Positions 11,490 to 24,000 of a stretch of DNA of 64,000 nt are shown here, in pieces (the stretch's first letter is position 1; each line of letters starts with the position of its first letter). A program made the position numbers and the translations under genes. Origin of the DNA: Tribonema minus. Its lineage: Eukaryota; Sar; Xanthophyceae; Tribonematales; Tribonemataceae. The notes beneath the pieces are model-generated. The model was not told where the DNA came from and searched no databases. It was given only the letters and a program-made list of their open reading frames with translations. Location: the NCBI GenBank assembly GCA_017506865.1, contig JAFCMP010000132.1, forward strand, positions 1 to 64,000. The letters run 5' to 3'.

Positions 11490-12954
11490 GCGCTGCTGCA
11501 GCTCTCTGGTGCTGTCCGGCTTGGTGCGCGACAGGCTGCCTGCGTCGTGAGTGCCGCATGTCCGTGATCGAGGCGCAAGCGGTTCCTACAGGCGCTAACA
11601 CGGCCAGCCTATGAGGACAGATGCGGCTAGCGCACGCATGGGGGCTTTTAGTGGAAAGGTTTGAGGGCTGGAGGGAATGGGGGGTGACACTGCCGCCACT
11701 GTACAAGAGGTACTTTGAGTGGAAGGGGGGGGTGTCACAGAGATGTACAAGAGGTACTTCCAAAGTGCATACTAAACGGCAGCGGGCCTTTGCTGGGCAA
11801 CTGCTGGTGGTTAAGAGCATTGCCTTTGGTAGGCGGTGGCAGGTGCGCAGCGCATGCATGCCTCCTGGTTTTTATGCGGGGGGCACGGCAAACAGTGGCT
11901 ATCACACAATTCACATAGCATTACCGGCACTCATCGCAGCAGTCTCTTGTGCATTGTCTGCTTGCAGCCAAGCTGACTTGTCATACTGTAGGCTGATTTT
12001 GCACGGGGCATACCCGTCAACTGTGCACAACACTGCTGGCAGACATGGTGAACAGAATCCCGCTTTCTCAGCCTTGAAGCCTTTGTCATTTGAACATCCA
12101 TATGAAGGTGCCTTGCCTTTTCCGCACATCCACTTGCAATGTGAACAAGCGAGCGCTGCGAGCAGCACAAGACAGTACTGCTGTATAGCCACATATTACC
12201 TCAGTTGATTGCTCGTCCTGTTAGTGCATGCGTGCATTTGGTGCCGTCCAAAGCTGAGGTTACCTGCAACACATCAACGGCAACGCTCCGCACGGGAGCT
12301 TGAGCAGCAGCACTGCCCCCCCCCCCCCCCCTCCCCCCCCATCGCTGCGCTGCACTGAGCGCGCACTGCCTTTGGCTGCGGCAGCTGTCTATCGCTGCGG
12401 GTCGCAGCATGGTGGTCTCCCAGCATTCCGTACGCGATGCCAGTGGCCTCACCCAGTTGTGTCCGTCGACAAGTGCCGTGTCGCCGGGCCCCGCCGCAAA
12501 TAGAAGTATCAAACCCACTAGCCTAGCATGATGAACTCGATCGCACTTTGGTAAGGGGTCGTTTCCCATATCTGGTGTGCCAGCCCCATGACACATCTCT
12601 CACACGAACATGGTCAGTCTCCCCATTCAAGTGGGTCCAAAAGGCCAAGAAGAGTAGGTGCAGCATGTTCGTCATTTTGCATACGAGGCAACGCTCGGTT
12701 CCCTCTGTCCTGATGCAAGACATATACGAGTTCGCCATGGCCAGCTGATGTACAGCAGACAGCACCATTGCATACACATTTCTGCAACACAGTGCCATGC
12801 TATCATTGCATGCAGCGCATGCGCAGTGCCATCATGATCACAACAAGAGCTGCAACAGAGCACCGACCGTACATAGTCGTACAAGGTATCGGCAGCAGTC
12901 AGCGTGCTGCCAGGTCGAATATGTCCAGACAGGCTGTGTGGCTGTACATATACT
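11490..12954. other. Intergenic stretch between the rubredoxin gene and the ankyrin gene
   Basis: I see no supported gene. A 195-codon open frame at 11621-12208 has no recognisable domain and no coding-like composition. There is a C run near 12317-12347 and a local duplication of the phrase TGTACAAGAGGTACTT at about 11701 and 11744. The 3' ends of the two flanking convergent genes lie here. Confidence 0.55.
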
Positions 12955-14412
12955 TCACTCGTCGTGTCCCGCACTCCTCATTGCTCGTCGTCGCGCAAGC
13001 GCGTGCTCTGCAAACTCAACTATGACGCCCACATGCGGCATGCTAGCCTCCTGGAACAACTCAGACATGACCTTTCTGACCAACACCCGGTCAGCGCGGC
13101 TCTTGACAGCATAGGCGTCTGCGCCTGCGACCAGAAGCGTCCTGACAACGCCCGCGTGCCCCCCCTGTGCCGCAAGTGGGAGAGATGTGAGATCGTGACC
13201 GTCCTCGCTTCTGGCCGTCAGCTGCCAGGAGGCGTCTTGCTGAAGTAGAGCCTTGACGCAGTCATCCTGGCCAGACTGTGACGCAAGCATCAGCGGAGTA
13301 TGGCCATCGCCGTTACAGGCGTGCAGCTGAACGGAGGCGTCGCGCTGGAGTAGAGCGTTGACGCAGTCGACGTGGCCATTCTCGGAGGCCACCATCAGCG
13401 CGATGTGGTCGTCATAATCTACTGCGGCAAGCTGAATCGAGGCATCTTGCCGAAGCAGCGCCCTGACGCACTCAGTATTGCCTTCGGCGGCGGCATGCAT
13501 CAGCGCTGTTCAGCCGCCGTAGCCGTGGGCGCTGAGCTGCTTGGCGGCATCGTGTTGGAGCAGGGCGTTGACACAGTCGACGCGGCCGATGCTTGCGGCG
13601 ATCATCAGCGCTGTGTTGCCCTCGCTGTCGCAGGCTGTCACCTGTGTGGACGCGTGCTGCTGGAGCAGCGCGTTGATGCACTCGACTCTGTTGCGGCACG
13701 CGGCGTAGATCAGCGCAGTGCGGTCGCCACTGTCACGAGCACGCAGTTGGATCAAGCCGTCGCGCTGGAGCAGCGCGCTGATGCAGACGCTATGGCCGCG
13801 GATTGCGGCATGCATCAGCGCTGTGCGTCCATCACCGTCACGAGCACGCAGCTGAATTGGGGCGTCTTGCTGAAGCAGCGTGTCGATGCAGTCCAACCGG
13901 CCGCTCATGCACGCCAGCATCAGCGCTGTGCAGCCGCTGCCGTTGACAGCAGCCAACTGCATGGAGGCGTGTTGCTGGAGCAGCGTCTTGACACAGTCCA
14001 CGTGGCCGTCACGGCAGGCTAGCATCAGGGCCGAGTTGCCCTCGATGTCGGTGTTCGCCAGATGGAGCGGAAGGAGCGCCTTGATGCAGGCGGCGCCGCC
14101 GGCAAGCACAGCATCGCGCAGGCTGCAGCATCCCAAGAAGCTGGCCGGCGCGGGAGGCGCGCTCTGGTGTTCCACATGAGACGCGTCAGCGCTCGGTATC
14201 ACCGACAAGCACAGCATCGCGCAGGCTGCAGCATCCCAAGAAGCTGGCCGGCGCGGGAGGCGCGCTCTGCTGTTCCAAGTGAGACACGTCAGCGCCTGCA
14301 CGAAGTACATCACACCAGTGGCATACTTAGATGAGCTGAATTGAATTACGTTGTGCAATGAAGCAAGTCTATGTATACAGCGGCATAAACTGGACGTGCT
14401 AGAAAAGGTCAA
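12955..14412 (-). pseudogene. Ankyrin-repeat protein with an in-frame TGA
   Basis: Reading leftwards, 14412-13510 and 13509-12955 are one frame interrupted only by a TGA at 13510-13512. Together they encode about nine ankyrin units of 35 residues with the consensus G-x-G-x-T-A-L-M-x-A-x-x-x-G-x-x-D-C-V-x-A-L-L-Q-Q-D-A-S. Unit 6 begins YGG-stop-TALMHAA where the sister units have Arg, Cys or Asn. The C-terminus ends with a non-repeat segment (AEHALARRRAMRSAGHDE). The N-terminal part is uncertain: a 103 bp duplication at 14103-14295 includes a CAG acceptor, so the true exon may start near 14163 and not at the Met at 14412. Either the gene is a recent pseudogene, the TGA is a sequencing error or is bypassed, or a short intron removes it. 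Ankyrin arrays bind proteins; the partner is unknown. Confidence 0.75.
14103..14295 (-). repeat. 103 bp tandem duplication at the 5' end of the ankyrin exon
   Basis: Starting at 14103 and again at 14206, the same stretch occurs (CAAGCACAGCATCGCGCAGG, then GCGCGGGAGGCGCGCTCTG). Each copy ends at an acceptor-like CCAG or ACAG on the minus strand and continues with GAGACRCGTCAGCGC. This is the same kind of exon-edge duplication seen in the plus-strand genes. Confidence 0.85.
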
Positions 14413-15081
14413 GGACTCATTGAGTGAGGAGGTTCAATCAGGTTCATCTACAGCGCTGAGGTGGGTGCTGCCAGGCGAACCATGGTGGCTCGCATGCCAC
14501 CATGTGTTGACCCCACTGGCGCCCAGCAAAGACCAATCACTCTGGGGGCAAAGGCTTGAAACCTCCAAAAGAAACCTCCAAAAGAGCTGCCGAGCTGAAG
14601 CTGTGTGTGCTCGTGTGCTTTAATGATTCAAGGTCTTCAATGTTACTTCTGCAAGAAACTTCATCAACAACTAAACCAGGTGGGCTCTGCTCCTGTTACT
14701 TCCAGTGAATAGAGGTATTGACAAGACCATGGGCAGCGGGTTCGTCGGCAAATGAGGCGTTGCATGAGCTGAGGTAGCGCAGAAGATGCATTTTTTTGCA
14801 GATCTAACATCTGATTCCTGAACAACGCGAAATGAGCGAAAATGAGCGACAAGGCTCGTGTGACACCTTATGGATTTCTGTGCAGCATTATCAGCATGAA
14901 GCGAGAGCAAGGCTTACCCGGAGGAGGGTCAGCTGCAGGCATCTCAGCCTCCTCCATGTTTTCTTCCACGCTAGGATCCCACGCGCGGGGCAGGGCCCAA
15001 CGAAATGATTTTAACTTCAGGTTGAACATGATATGTGGTGGTGACTTGCCATTTGTGTGTGAAGGACTACCTAGCGTGGCC
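14413..15081. other. Intergenic region between ankyrin gene and PWP2
   Basis: This is the divergent upstream region shared by the ankyrin gene (-) and PWP2 (+). The frame of PWP2 stays open upstream to 14842, but the extra residues have no match to the conserved PWP2 start, so I treat them as 5' leader. I see no repeat or RNA gene. Confidence 0.5.
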
Positions 15082-18000
15082 ATGCGTTTCGGCTATAGAC
15101 TGAGCAGGCTGCTGGGCTCTGTGCACTGCAATGCCAATGTCCTCTTCGTCCCTCCCGATGGGACCTCTGTTCTGACGGCAGTGGGCAACAGAGTCCTGTG
15201 GGTGGATCTCGTCAACCATGCCACCAGCGCCATGCCTTTCGAGGCACGCAAGGACATAGAGCTCCTGGCAGCGAGCCATGATGGGCGCATCCTGGTAGTG
15301 GTGGACGTGGAGGGCAGGGCCCTGCTGATCAACCTCCAGAGGAGGGTGGTGCTTCACAGGCTCAACCTCAAGAGTAGGGTCCGGGCCGTGGCCTTCTCGC
15401 CAGATGACAGGTACATGGCCTTTGCAGTGGGCAGGACGGTGGAGGTATGGTGCACGCCAGGGCGGCGGCATCAGTTTGCGCCCCTCGTGCTGTACAAGAC
15501 CTATGGAGGGAGCACCGATGATGTTACGTGCATCTCGTGGGCCCCCGATGGCTGCAATTTGCTCGTCGGCGGCAAGGACATGACGGCGCGGCTGCATTAC
15601 AACAACGACAGCGGCGTGCCGACGGTGAGTCACCTGCAGTTGCAGTGTTAGACACGCCAGGCAATATCTAATCGTTTTGATTTGTGCTTTGCGATGTCAA
15701 GCAGTGACTGCGGTTCTGCCTCTCATATGTCACCGCCTACATGTGTCATTGTCTCACAACCTTCCTTCCAAGTTATGCATGGCTATGCCATCATGCTCAA
15801 CAGGACTTTGTCAAGCAACGACGAATGCATGCGCTGCTTCCGGCAGCAAATGCATCAGACGCTCTAATTGCACCACACATCGCACCTTCCCCACACCCTA
15901 TACTCACTCCCCTTACAATGACCTCATCCAACCACCCACTCACCGACAGGGCTTCGTGTCGAGCACGCTGGCGGGGCACCGCGACGTGCTGCGCGGCGTC
16001 TTCTTTGATCCCAGCGGCCGCCAGTGCTTCACGGTCTCGCGCGACGGCGGCGTGTTCACGTGGGAGTTTGACGCTGACGCGGAGCTGACGGCGGGCGCGG
16101 CGCGGCCGGACCTCACGCTCTACAGCCCCACGCACGGGCGTTGGCGCCTGGCGAACAAAAATGTGAGTGCGCCGGCGGCGGCGCGTCGCGCAATTGCGTA
16201 CACACGTGGCTGCTGATGACGCGCGCGCGCCCGCAAGATGGCGACTCTGCTCATCGGGTGCTTGTCACGTGCACACAGCGCAGCACGAAATGGTGATCTC
16301 CCCTAGGCACGGGCTGTGCTGCGCGATGTCTGCAGACACAGGAAGTCGCCTGCTCTTTGGCTGTGCTGTGCTTGTCCGTCTGTCTCACGCTCACCACACA
16401 GACCGCTGCGATGGCCACACGCCGCTCACCTACCCCCCCCCGCCCCCTTGCGCCGCCCGCAGTTCCTGCGCCAGTCGACCGGCATGCGCTGCCTGGTGGA
16501 GTCCGTGGCGATGGCGCAGGAGAAGGGGCTGCTGGTTGTGGGCTTCAACCTGGGGGTGTTCGGACTCTATGAGATGCCGGGGGGTGCGGCGATACACACG
16601 CTCAGCGTTGGCAAGGGCACGGGCATCACGACCGCTGCGATTGCGCGCGGCGGCGAGTGGCTCGCGTTCGGCAGCGGGCGCACGGGGCAGCTGCTGGTGT
16701 GGGAGTGGCAGGTGAGCCGACAGTCATCATGTAATTCTTTGAAGGAGGTAATAGAGATGGTGATGCTGGGAGTGCGGGTGTAGAGCGTCCGCACGCATGC
16801 CGCGTTGGCGAACTGCTGTTGGTTGTCTCGCAGAGTTTGAGGAAGTAGACTCTGTGACGTCTGCCAGTGCCGGCAGGCAGGTATGTAGGTTTAGAGTAGG
16901 GACAGCTGCTGCCGAGCAGGTGTCGGTGCAGATTAAGACGGTCGATCTCTGGACGAACAGTTGTCGGTGGACGCGAGCACACGCTGAAGTGTCAGCCAGA
17001 GTGTGTCCGTATCAAACACAGCGGCGTACAGGTTTCACATTCCTTGCACAAGGTCGTCATTGGGTTCTCTGCGGGTGACTTCGAGGTCCACTTCAAGCTC
17101 TGCTGTACCTCCAACATGCCTGGGTGTTGAAGTACGCGGGTGGCACCATCTGCCATGATCGCCAAGGTGCATCACGAATCACTCACGCCAATGCAGCTTC
17201 AGAACGCCCAGGCCCCCGCTGGACACCCATGTCTCACTCAGCCACTAAATCACTGTCACATGGGGTGCTCATGCACTCTCAAGCGTGCGGCCCGCAGCTG
17301 CGGCTTCAGATTGGCCCTGAGCACGCATGATCCAGAATCCTGCAATCACCTCGAACACCTGTGTTCCATCGGCCATCGCTTGCCGCGCAGAGTGAAACGT
17401 ACGTGCTCAAGCAGGCAGGCCACAGCTACGGCCTCAACGCGCTCGCGTTCAGCCCCAACGGAGCGCTGTGCGCCACGGGGGGCGAGGACGGCAAGGTGCG
17501 TGCAACTTCAACTTCAAGTAAGCTTTTTGCAAAGGTTGCTCGGTGCTATGTAGGCACTACTTCTGTGTGGAGATTGGATTGATTGTTTGGTTGTACGGAA
17601 GGGGTACAGGGTCTGTCCCAAGAAAACACATGCTTACAGCACCGTTGGTCATTGTAGCGCTGTGTGCCCACGGAGCACTGCGCGCCACAAGGATGGCAAG
17701 GTATGTACGCCTGCGTCTAATGTCCACTTACTCCAACCTCAACTGGTGTCGATCAAGAGTTCAGCAATGTGACATCAGTGTATTGAACTACAAGGCATGC
17801 TTCTGTGACCTGCGCCCATGACAAGACCATCATCTGCGCGCATTGCTTGATCCCAAGTGCCGCTTACTGTCAACGATGGTTTAACAGTCATTAAGAAGAA
17901 ACTTTGCTGTGACTGTTGTGCTCAGTGCACTGGCAACCTGGCAATTCACATACGGCGCTTTTTGGCTACAACAACGGTCCTTAGGGGTGCAGCCTGATTG

Positions 18001-21000
18001 AGTGCACTGTGGTGCCTTGGCACAGGCTCTCTTGGTCGAATCCCATCGCGTCTGCGGCGTGCCAGGGCGCTTGATGCGTCCATCGCGTCAGTGACGTTGG
18101 TTGCAGGCGCGCCCATGAAGCGCGTCGCAATCTCCGTCCACGTCGCGCTGGATGTCGCACGCGCTAGCGGACAGTTCGCGTCAGGGTTAAGGCTACGTTT
18201 GCGCTCAGCCTATCCCTGAGCAAGCCCTCCACGGCATTGCCTGAGGCATCGCCCCCCCCCCCCCCCCGCCCCCCCCCTTCGCGCCTGAGGGCAAGCCCTC
18301 CACGACATCGCCTGACGCACACACACACACACCCCCTCGCCCCCCCCCCCCAAGGTCAAGCTGTGGAGCGTCACCAGTGGCTTCTGCTTTGCGACGTTCG
18401 CCGAGCACGAGGCGCCCATCACGGCGGTCGTCTTCGTGCCCGGCGGCGGCGCGATTCTCAGCGCGTCGCTCGACGGCACGGTGCGCGCGCACGACCTCAC
18501 GCGCTACCGCTGCTTCCGCACGCTCGCGACGCCCGCGGCGGCGCAGCTCACGAGCCTCGCCGTAGACCCTGCGGGGGAGGTGGTCGTTGCGGGCGCCGCG
18601 GACCCGTTCGAGCTGTACGTCTGGTCGCTGCAGACGGGCAAGGTGAGTTGATGAGCAAATGTTCTCCTTGCAATACAATTCTGCGGGGGGCGCAGTGAGA
18701 GAGGTGGTGGTCGCGGGCGCGGCGGACCCGCTCGAGCTGTCTGGTCGCTGCAGACGGGCAAGGTGAGAGACTGCACTGTTGCGGCGTCGTCTAGGGCGCG
18801 CTAGAGCGCGTGAGCGCTTGTTTGCACGACGATCTCCAGTACAGCACAAGCATCTGGCGGTGGATGCAGTGTGAAAAGTGGTAGTCGCGAGCGCGGCGGC
18901 CACATTTAAGCTGTACTTCTGGTTGCTGTAGACGGGCAAGGTGAGGAGCGCTGCTGCAGTACTGACTGTATGGCGCTGCCATCATGTATGGCGGGTCAGA
19001 GCTACCGTTGGCGTATTGGGATTCGATGCAAATTCGCAGGGAAGGTGGTTGTGCGCACCGCAGACTGGTTGAACCTGCACGTGTTTGCTGCAGACGGACA
19101 AGATGAGGGGCGCTGCTTCGGCATTGCCGTAGATGTACAAATGTTTGGAATACAATCTGCGTTGGACGAAGTGGTCGCGGGGGCGGCAAATCTGTTTGAG
19201 CTGTACGTCTGGTCGTTGCAGGCGGGCAAGGTGAGGAGCGCTGCCTCGGCGTTGCCGCTGATGTGCAAATGTTCTTTCCTGAAATAGAAGTACAATTCTG
19301 CGGTAGACGCAGTGAGAGTGGCCGCGGCCGCGGGGGGGCGGACTTGTTCGAGCTGCACGTGTGATCGCCGCAGACGGGCAAGTTGAGGAACGCTGCCTTG
19401 GTGATGATGGAGCTGTGCCGTCATTGTGTGAGCCACGTGGGCGCAAGCGCTGCAGCAGCACTAAATGCGCAGCTCCGCCATGGCGAAAGACCTCCCAACA
19501 TCGAGTGAACTGCTGCTGGTGCGGTGCGGTGTCCATCTTGCGCACGTGGCTGAATGTGTCGAGCTCTACAACTGAGCGTATGTCGGACAGCATGTCTAAT
19601 TCTTGCACACATACCTCTGAGCTTCGAGCGCTGTCGCCGCCGCTACAGTTTTGGACGTGTTTGACGGCCACAAAGCGCCGCTCACCGACATCGCGTTCAC
19701 CCCCACGGAGCGTCAGAGCGGTGCAGCGTCTATCTTGCACACATGGCTGAATGCATCCAGCTCTAACAGTGAGCGAATGCGATACCGCGGGTCTATCTCT
19801 TATGCGCATACCTCTAAGCGTCGAGCAATGCCAACTTTATTGCAGGTTCTGGACGTGTTTGGCGGCCACGAGGCGCCGATAGCGGACGTCGCGTTCAGCC
19901 CCACGGAGCCCATCGTCGCCAGCGCGTCGTGGGACGGCACCGTCAAGCTGTGGAACATCTACAAGTCGGAGCTGGTGGAGGTGGGTGGTGCTGCGCGCTC
20001 TTGACCCCCGCCCCCCCCCCGCGGTGCTGTTGAACTTGACGTCGAACTGTCGAGCTCACAGAGGAACATGTGCAAGTCGGAGCTCGTTGAGGTGGGCGTT
20101 GCTGAGCGCTGTTGACCCCATGTTGCTGTTGAAGTTGATGTTGAGGCGCACTCTCTGAGCGCTGTCGCTGTGTGACTGCAACGAGTCAGGGCTCATCGAG
20201 GTGGGTCTGCTGAGCACTGTACTCTCCTGTTGCAATTGACATTTCGAGGCTCGCTGCGAGCACTGCCAACGCGTAACTGCAAGTCGTTGACATGGGCGCG
20301 CTTCCCAGTTGCTCTGCGGGTGCTGCCTGACTTGCCAGGCGGCGGCCACGGCTGTGCGGGCGGCGCTATACCCAATCTTAACTTTCACTCTCGTCAATGG
20401 TGCCAACATGTACGGGACCTGCGTTTTGCGCAACGCGCTGCCGCCGCCAACGCCATGCGCTCGCGCGCATGCGCCGCGCGCCGCCACCTGCAGCCTAACT
20501 TGGACTCTGTCTCTAATCTAAATCCTACTGCAGACGCTGGAGATGCCCGCGGACGTGCTGGCCGTGGCCTTCAGGCCCGACGGCAAGCAGGTGTGCTGCG
20601 CCTGCCTCAACGGCACGCTTCAGGTGAGCTGGCACATTAACCCTAACCCTAATTTAGCCCTAACCGTGACCTAACCGTGACTCGAACCCCCAAGTAAACT
20701 TGAATGAACGCAGCGCGGTCTCATCACGATGACCTCGTTGCTTCAATGGCACGCGTCAGCTAGCACGGTGTCGGATCCCACTGCGAGGCCATTGTCTGTT
20801 GCGCTGCACAATGGGGCACGCGGGGGATGATGAGCTAGACCTCACAAGCAGGTGTGCTGCGCCTTCCTTGATGGCACAATTCAGGTGAGCCAGCACGGGA
20901 TCAAAGAATTGGGTGGTCCCATCGTGGCTGCTCGTTCCCCGTGCTGCACTTATGGCATGTAGCATGTGTCCAGCTTGAAGAGTGCGTGGCTTAAGTTGCT

Positions 21001-24000
21001 GACAGGGAGCTTCAATATGCAGGGAACTTCAATGTGAAGTTCACACGCAGGGTGCAGGGGAGCCACGGAGTTGTGCTGGCAGCAGGGGTCTCGCTGTGGT
21101 TCTACTTAGTTGTTCTGCCATGCTAGAAATAAGGGCACACTGCATGCGGTGTATGAGGCTGTCGAAAGCAGGATGAGTGCTGTAGGGTCTTCGACATCAA
21201 CTTCAACGTGAACTTCTGCAAGCCCCATGACGACTAGCAGCAAATGTCAACTTCTGCAAGCCCAATGCCAACTGGCAAGAAAGCGCTTGTGCACATGCAT
21301 GGCAGACATCAGATGCGTTGCCGCGGCAGTGGATCGACCAGACCCACTATTTGTATGTATGCGCAGAAGTATTTGACTGTCAACGCGCACCCTGCATGCG
21401 CCGCAAAGCAGCTGAGGTGCGCAAACGGCACAGCCCGGTGGCTAATGTACCGGCAGATGTGGGCGAAACTCCTGCTGCGTCCGCACTTCGATGATGTAAC
21501 GCGCACCGCCTGCCGGGTGTCTGCCTCTCCTCTGCAGCTGTGGGGTGTGGAGGATGGAGACCTGCAGAAGGTCATAGAGGGCCAGAGGGACGTCGCCGGT
21601 GGCAGACATAGCGGCGACAAGGTGCGCATCGCCACAACTTTATGTTGCTGAAGTTGAAGTACAAAAAAAAAACACACACACACACAAGGTTGAACACCAC
21701 ATGAAGCTTGACTAGCGACGACACGATGCGCATCACCAAAACTTTATGCAGTTGATGTTGAAGTACGCAAATAATTGACACTTTTCAAACACTACATGAA
21801 GTACAACATTGTTGTATGGCGACTGACAGCTGTGGTTGTATGGTGATTTACAGCTGTGGTGCTCTCAAGGCTGCGGACAGAGCGGATCGCAAACATCGGT
21901 TTTCCATGCTCAGAACAGCGTTTACGAAACCGTCAGTAGCATGCTCGATGCTTGATTTGACGCCATGTCGTCAAAGCCTACTTAGGGTACAGCATCTTCT
22001 GTAGGAGAAGTATATATACAATAGTGTGAGCGCTGACATACCTCATGACAACGCATGGCTGAACGGCGCAGTGCGGCTGGAGCGCAGACGCCCCGTGAAA
22101 GTGCACCTCCGCGGAGCGCACTCATAGTGATGCTGTGCTGTGCGATGCGTGGCAGTAGTCATTCGCTCGCTGCCTCGCAGCGACGCACATGGCCCAGCAC
22201 ACTGTCCAACTATCAGACGTAACTGCCAAATGAAACCGCCAAACGCCCCCCCCCCCCGCGCCCCCCCCGTCCCCCCTACGCCCCCCCCTACGGCCCCCCT
22301 GCGCCCCCTCAGATCACCGCCAAGGCGAACGCGCGCAGCAAGCACTTCACCAGCGTCGCCTACAGCGTGGACGGCTCGTGCGTGCTGGCGGGCGGCGAGA
22401 GCCGCCACGTGTGCCTCTACGCGTGCGCCAGCGGCATTCTCGTGCGCAAGTTCCAGGTGCGTCACTTCAACTTCTGGCTACCAGTTTGAAGTAAGTAAGA
22501 TAACAGTGAAGCTGACGGGGGACTGCCACGTGTGCCTTTGCGCAATCGCCAGCCGCAATTACTACATGTAGTGCGAAAGCTCCAGGTTCGTCACTTCAAC
22601 TTCAATCAACGACGTCCCACTTGCTGACTTGAAGTACTGTGAAAGTGACACCGTGGCTGCCAGGGCAGCCACGACAGCCGCTCATGCCCTGCGGTGCGTC
22701 CCATTGTGCTGACCCCTGTGCTCCCCCTAAGTATCATTGCTTATATGAAGCTGCAACAGCGCAAATCACCGCGGAAAGCTGCACCTCCCGTCGGCGTCGT
22801 CTATGCTGTGTCTGGGATGCACGGGTCGCTGCATACTTTGATGGCCGGTCGCCTCGCCGCCATTGCTGTCGCCACCGATTGCATACTGCCAGCTGCATTC
22901 AAGCTCCCAAGGGGGCAACAGTGGAACTGATTAGTCATGGCAATGTGCAGGGTCATGGCAACGCTCGGCTGGCTCGCAATCATCTGTATTTCACGCACAG
23001 GAATGGGGATAGGTGCAGGACTAACCCCCAACCAGCACTCGCCTCCATCGCACCACCCAATGCTTACAACATCTATGCAGCATGCACACGGCACTCATGG
23101 GGTTCCGTTCATTCCGCTGCCTTGACGAAACTATGTACAATCACTCATGGCTTGATCAAACAAAAGAAACGTGTGACCAGCTAGCAAACAATCTCTACAA
23201 CAAATGTTATCATGGACAGACAAAAAGTATTAACAGGTCCCAACACTGCCGCCCTCAGGTGTCCCACAACCGCTCCCTGGAGGGCATCCTGGACGAACTG
23301 CATAGCGGGCGCCTTACAGAGGGGGGTTCGCTGGACCTGCTGCCCGCCAGCGACTCAGAGGGGGAGGGGAGGGGCTCTGGGGGGGGCCTGCCGGGGGCGA
23401 AGCGCGGCAACGAGGGGAAGCGCCAGGTGCACATGAGCCACGTGTAGATATGATGCATGCTGGTGTGCGGCCAACTTGAGTTGAAACGCGGTCTACAAGA
23501 CGTGTTCTCGCTGGTCATCATGTGCAGATATGATGCATGCTGGAGGGATGCCAACGCAACTTGAAAGCGGCCAATGAGCCGTGTCGGCGATGGTCATCAT
23601 CGTTGCCTGCTTCAGTCGCTGGCGCGCTGGAGGTCAGGAGTGGCTCCAGCGCTGGATCATGAACGTCCCTCGCGGTCTCTGATTGGTCACCTGCTGCGAT
23701 GCTGTTCCGAGTGAGCGCCGCCACCGCACGTGCGCCCGTGCCGTCCTGAGATGTGTGCGAAAGCGTCACTCACGCAGCTTGAGAACACAACGCGGTCGGT
23801 TGTTAGCGAGAGGCGGCGATTGCTTGCAGCGCATCGAACGCGCGCTGTCGCCACACGCACCGCGGACCGTGCCAGCGCGCACCGACCCACAGTCTGCCCG
23901 CATTCTGAATGCGATCGTACACACACACCCGTGCGCCTTGCGACCTCTCCCGTCATGCGCAGACTGAAGACGAGGGTTAGGGCCAGTATCAGCGTTGGGC

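Noticed and set aside
11621..12208. 195-codon open frame on the plus strand
   Set aside because: No domain, irregular composition, and it overlaps open frames on the other strand; no splice context or conserved phrase.
14842..15081. N-terminal extension of PWP2
   Set aside because: The frame is open, but the PWP2 family starts at M-x-F-x-Y-R; the extra residues show no conservation and read like leader sequence.
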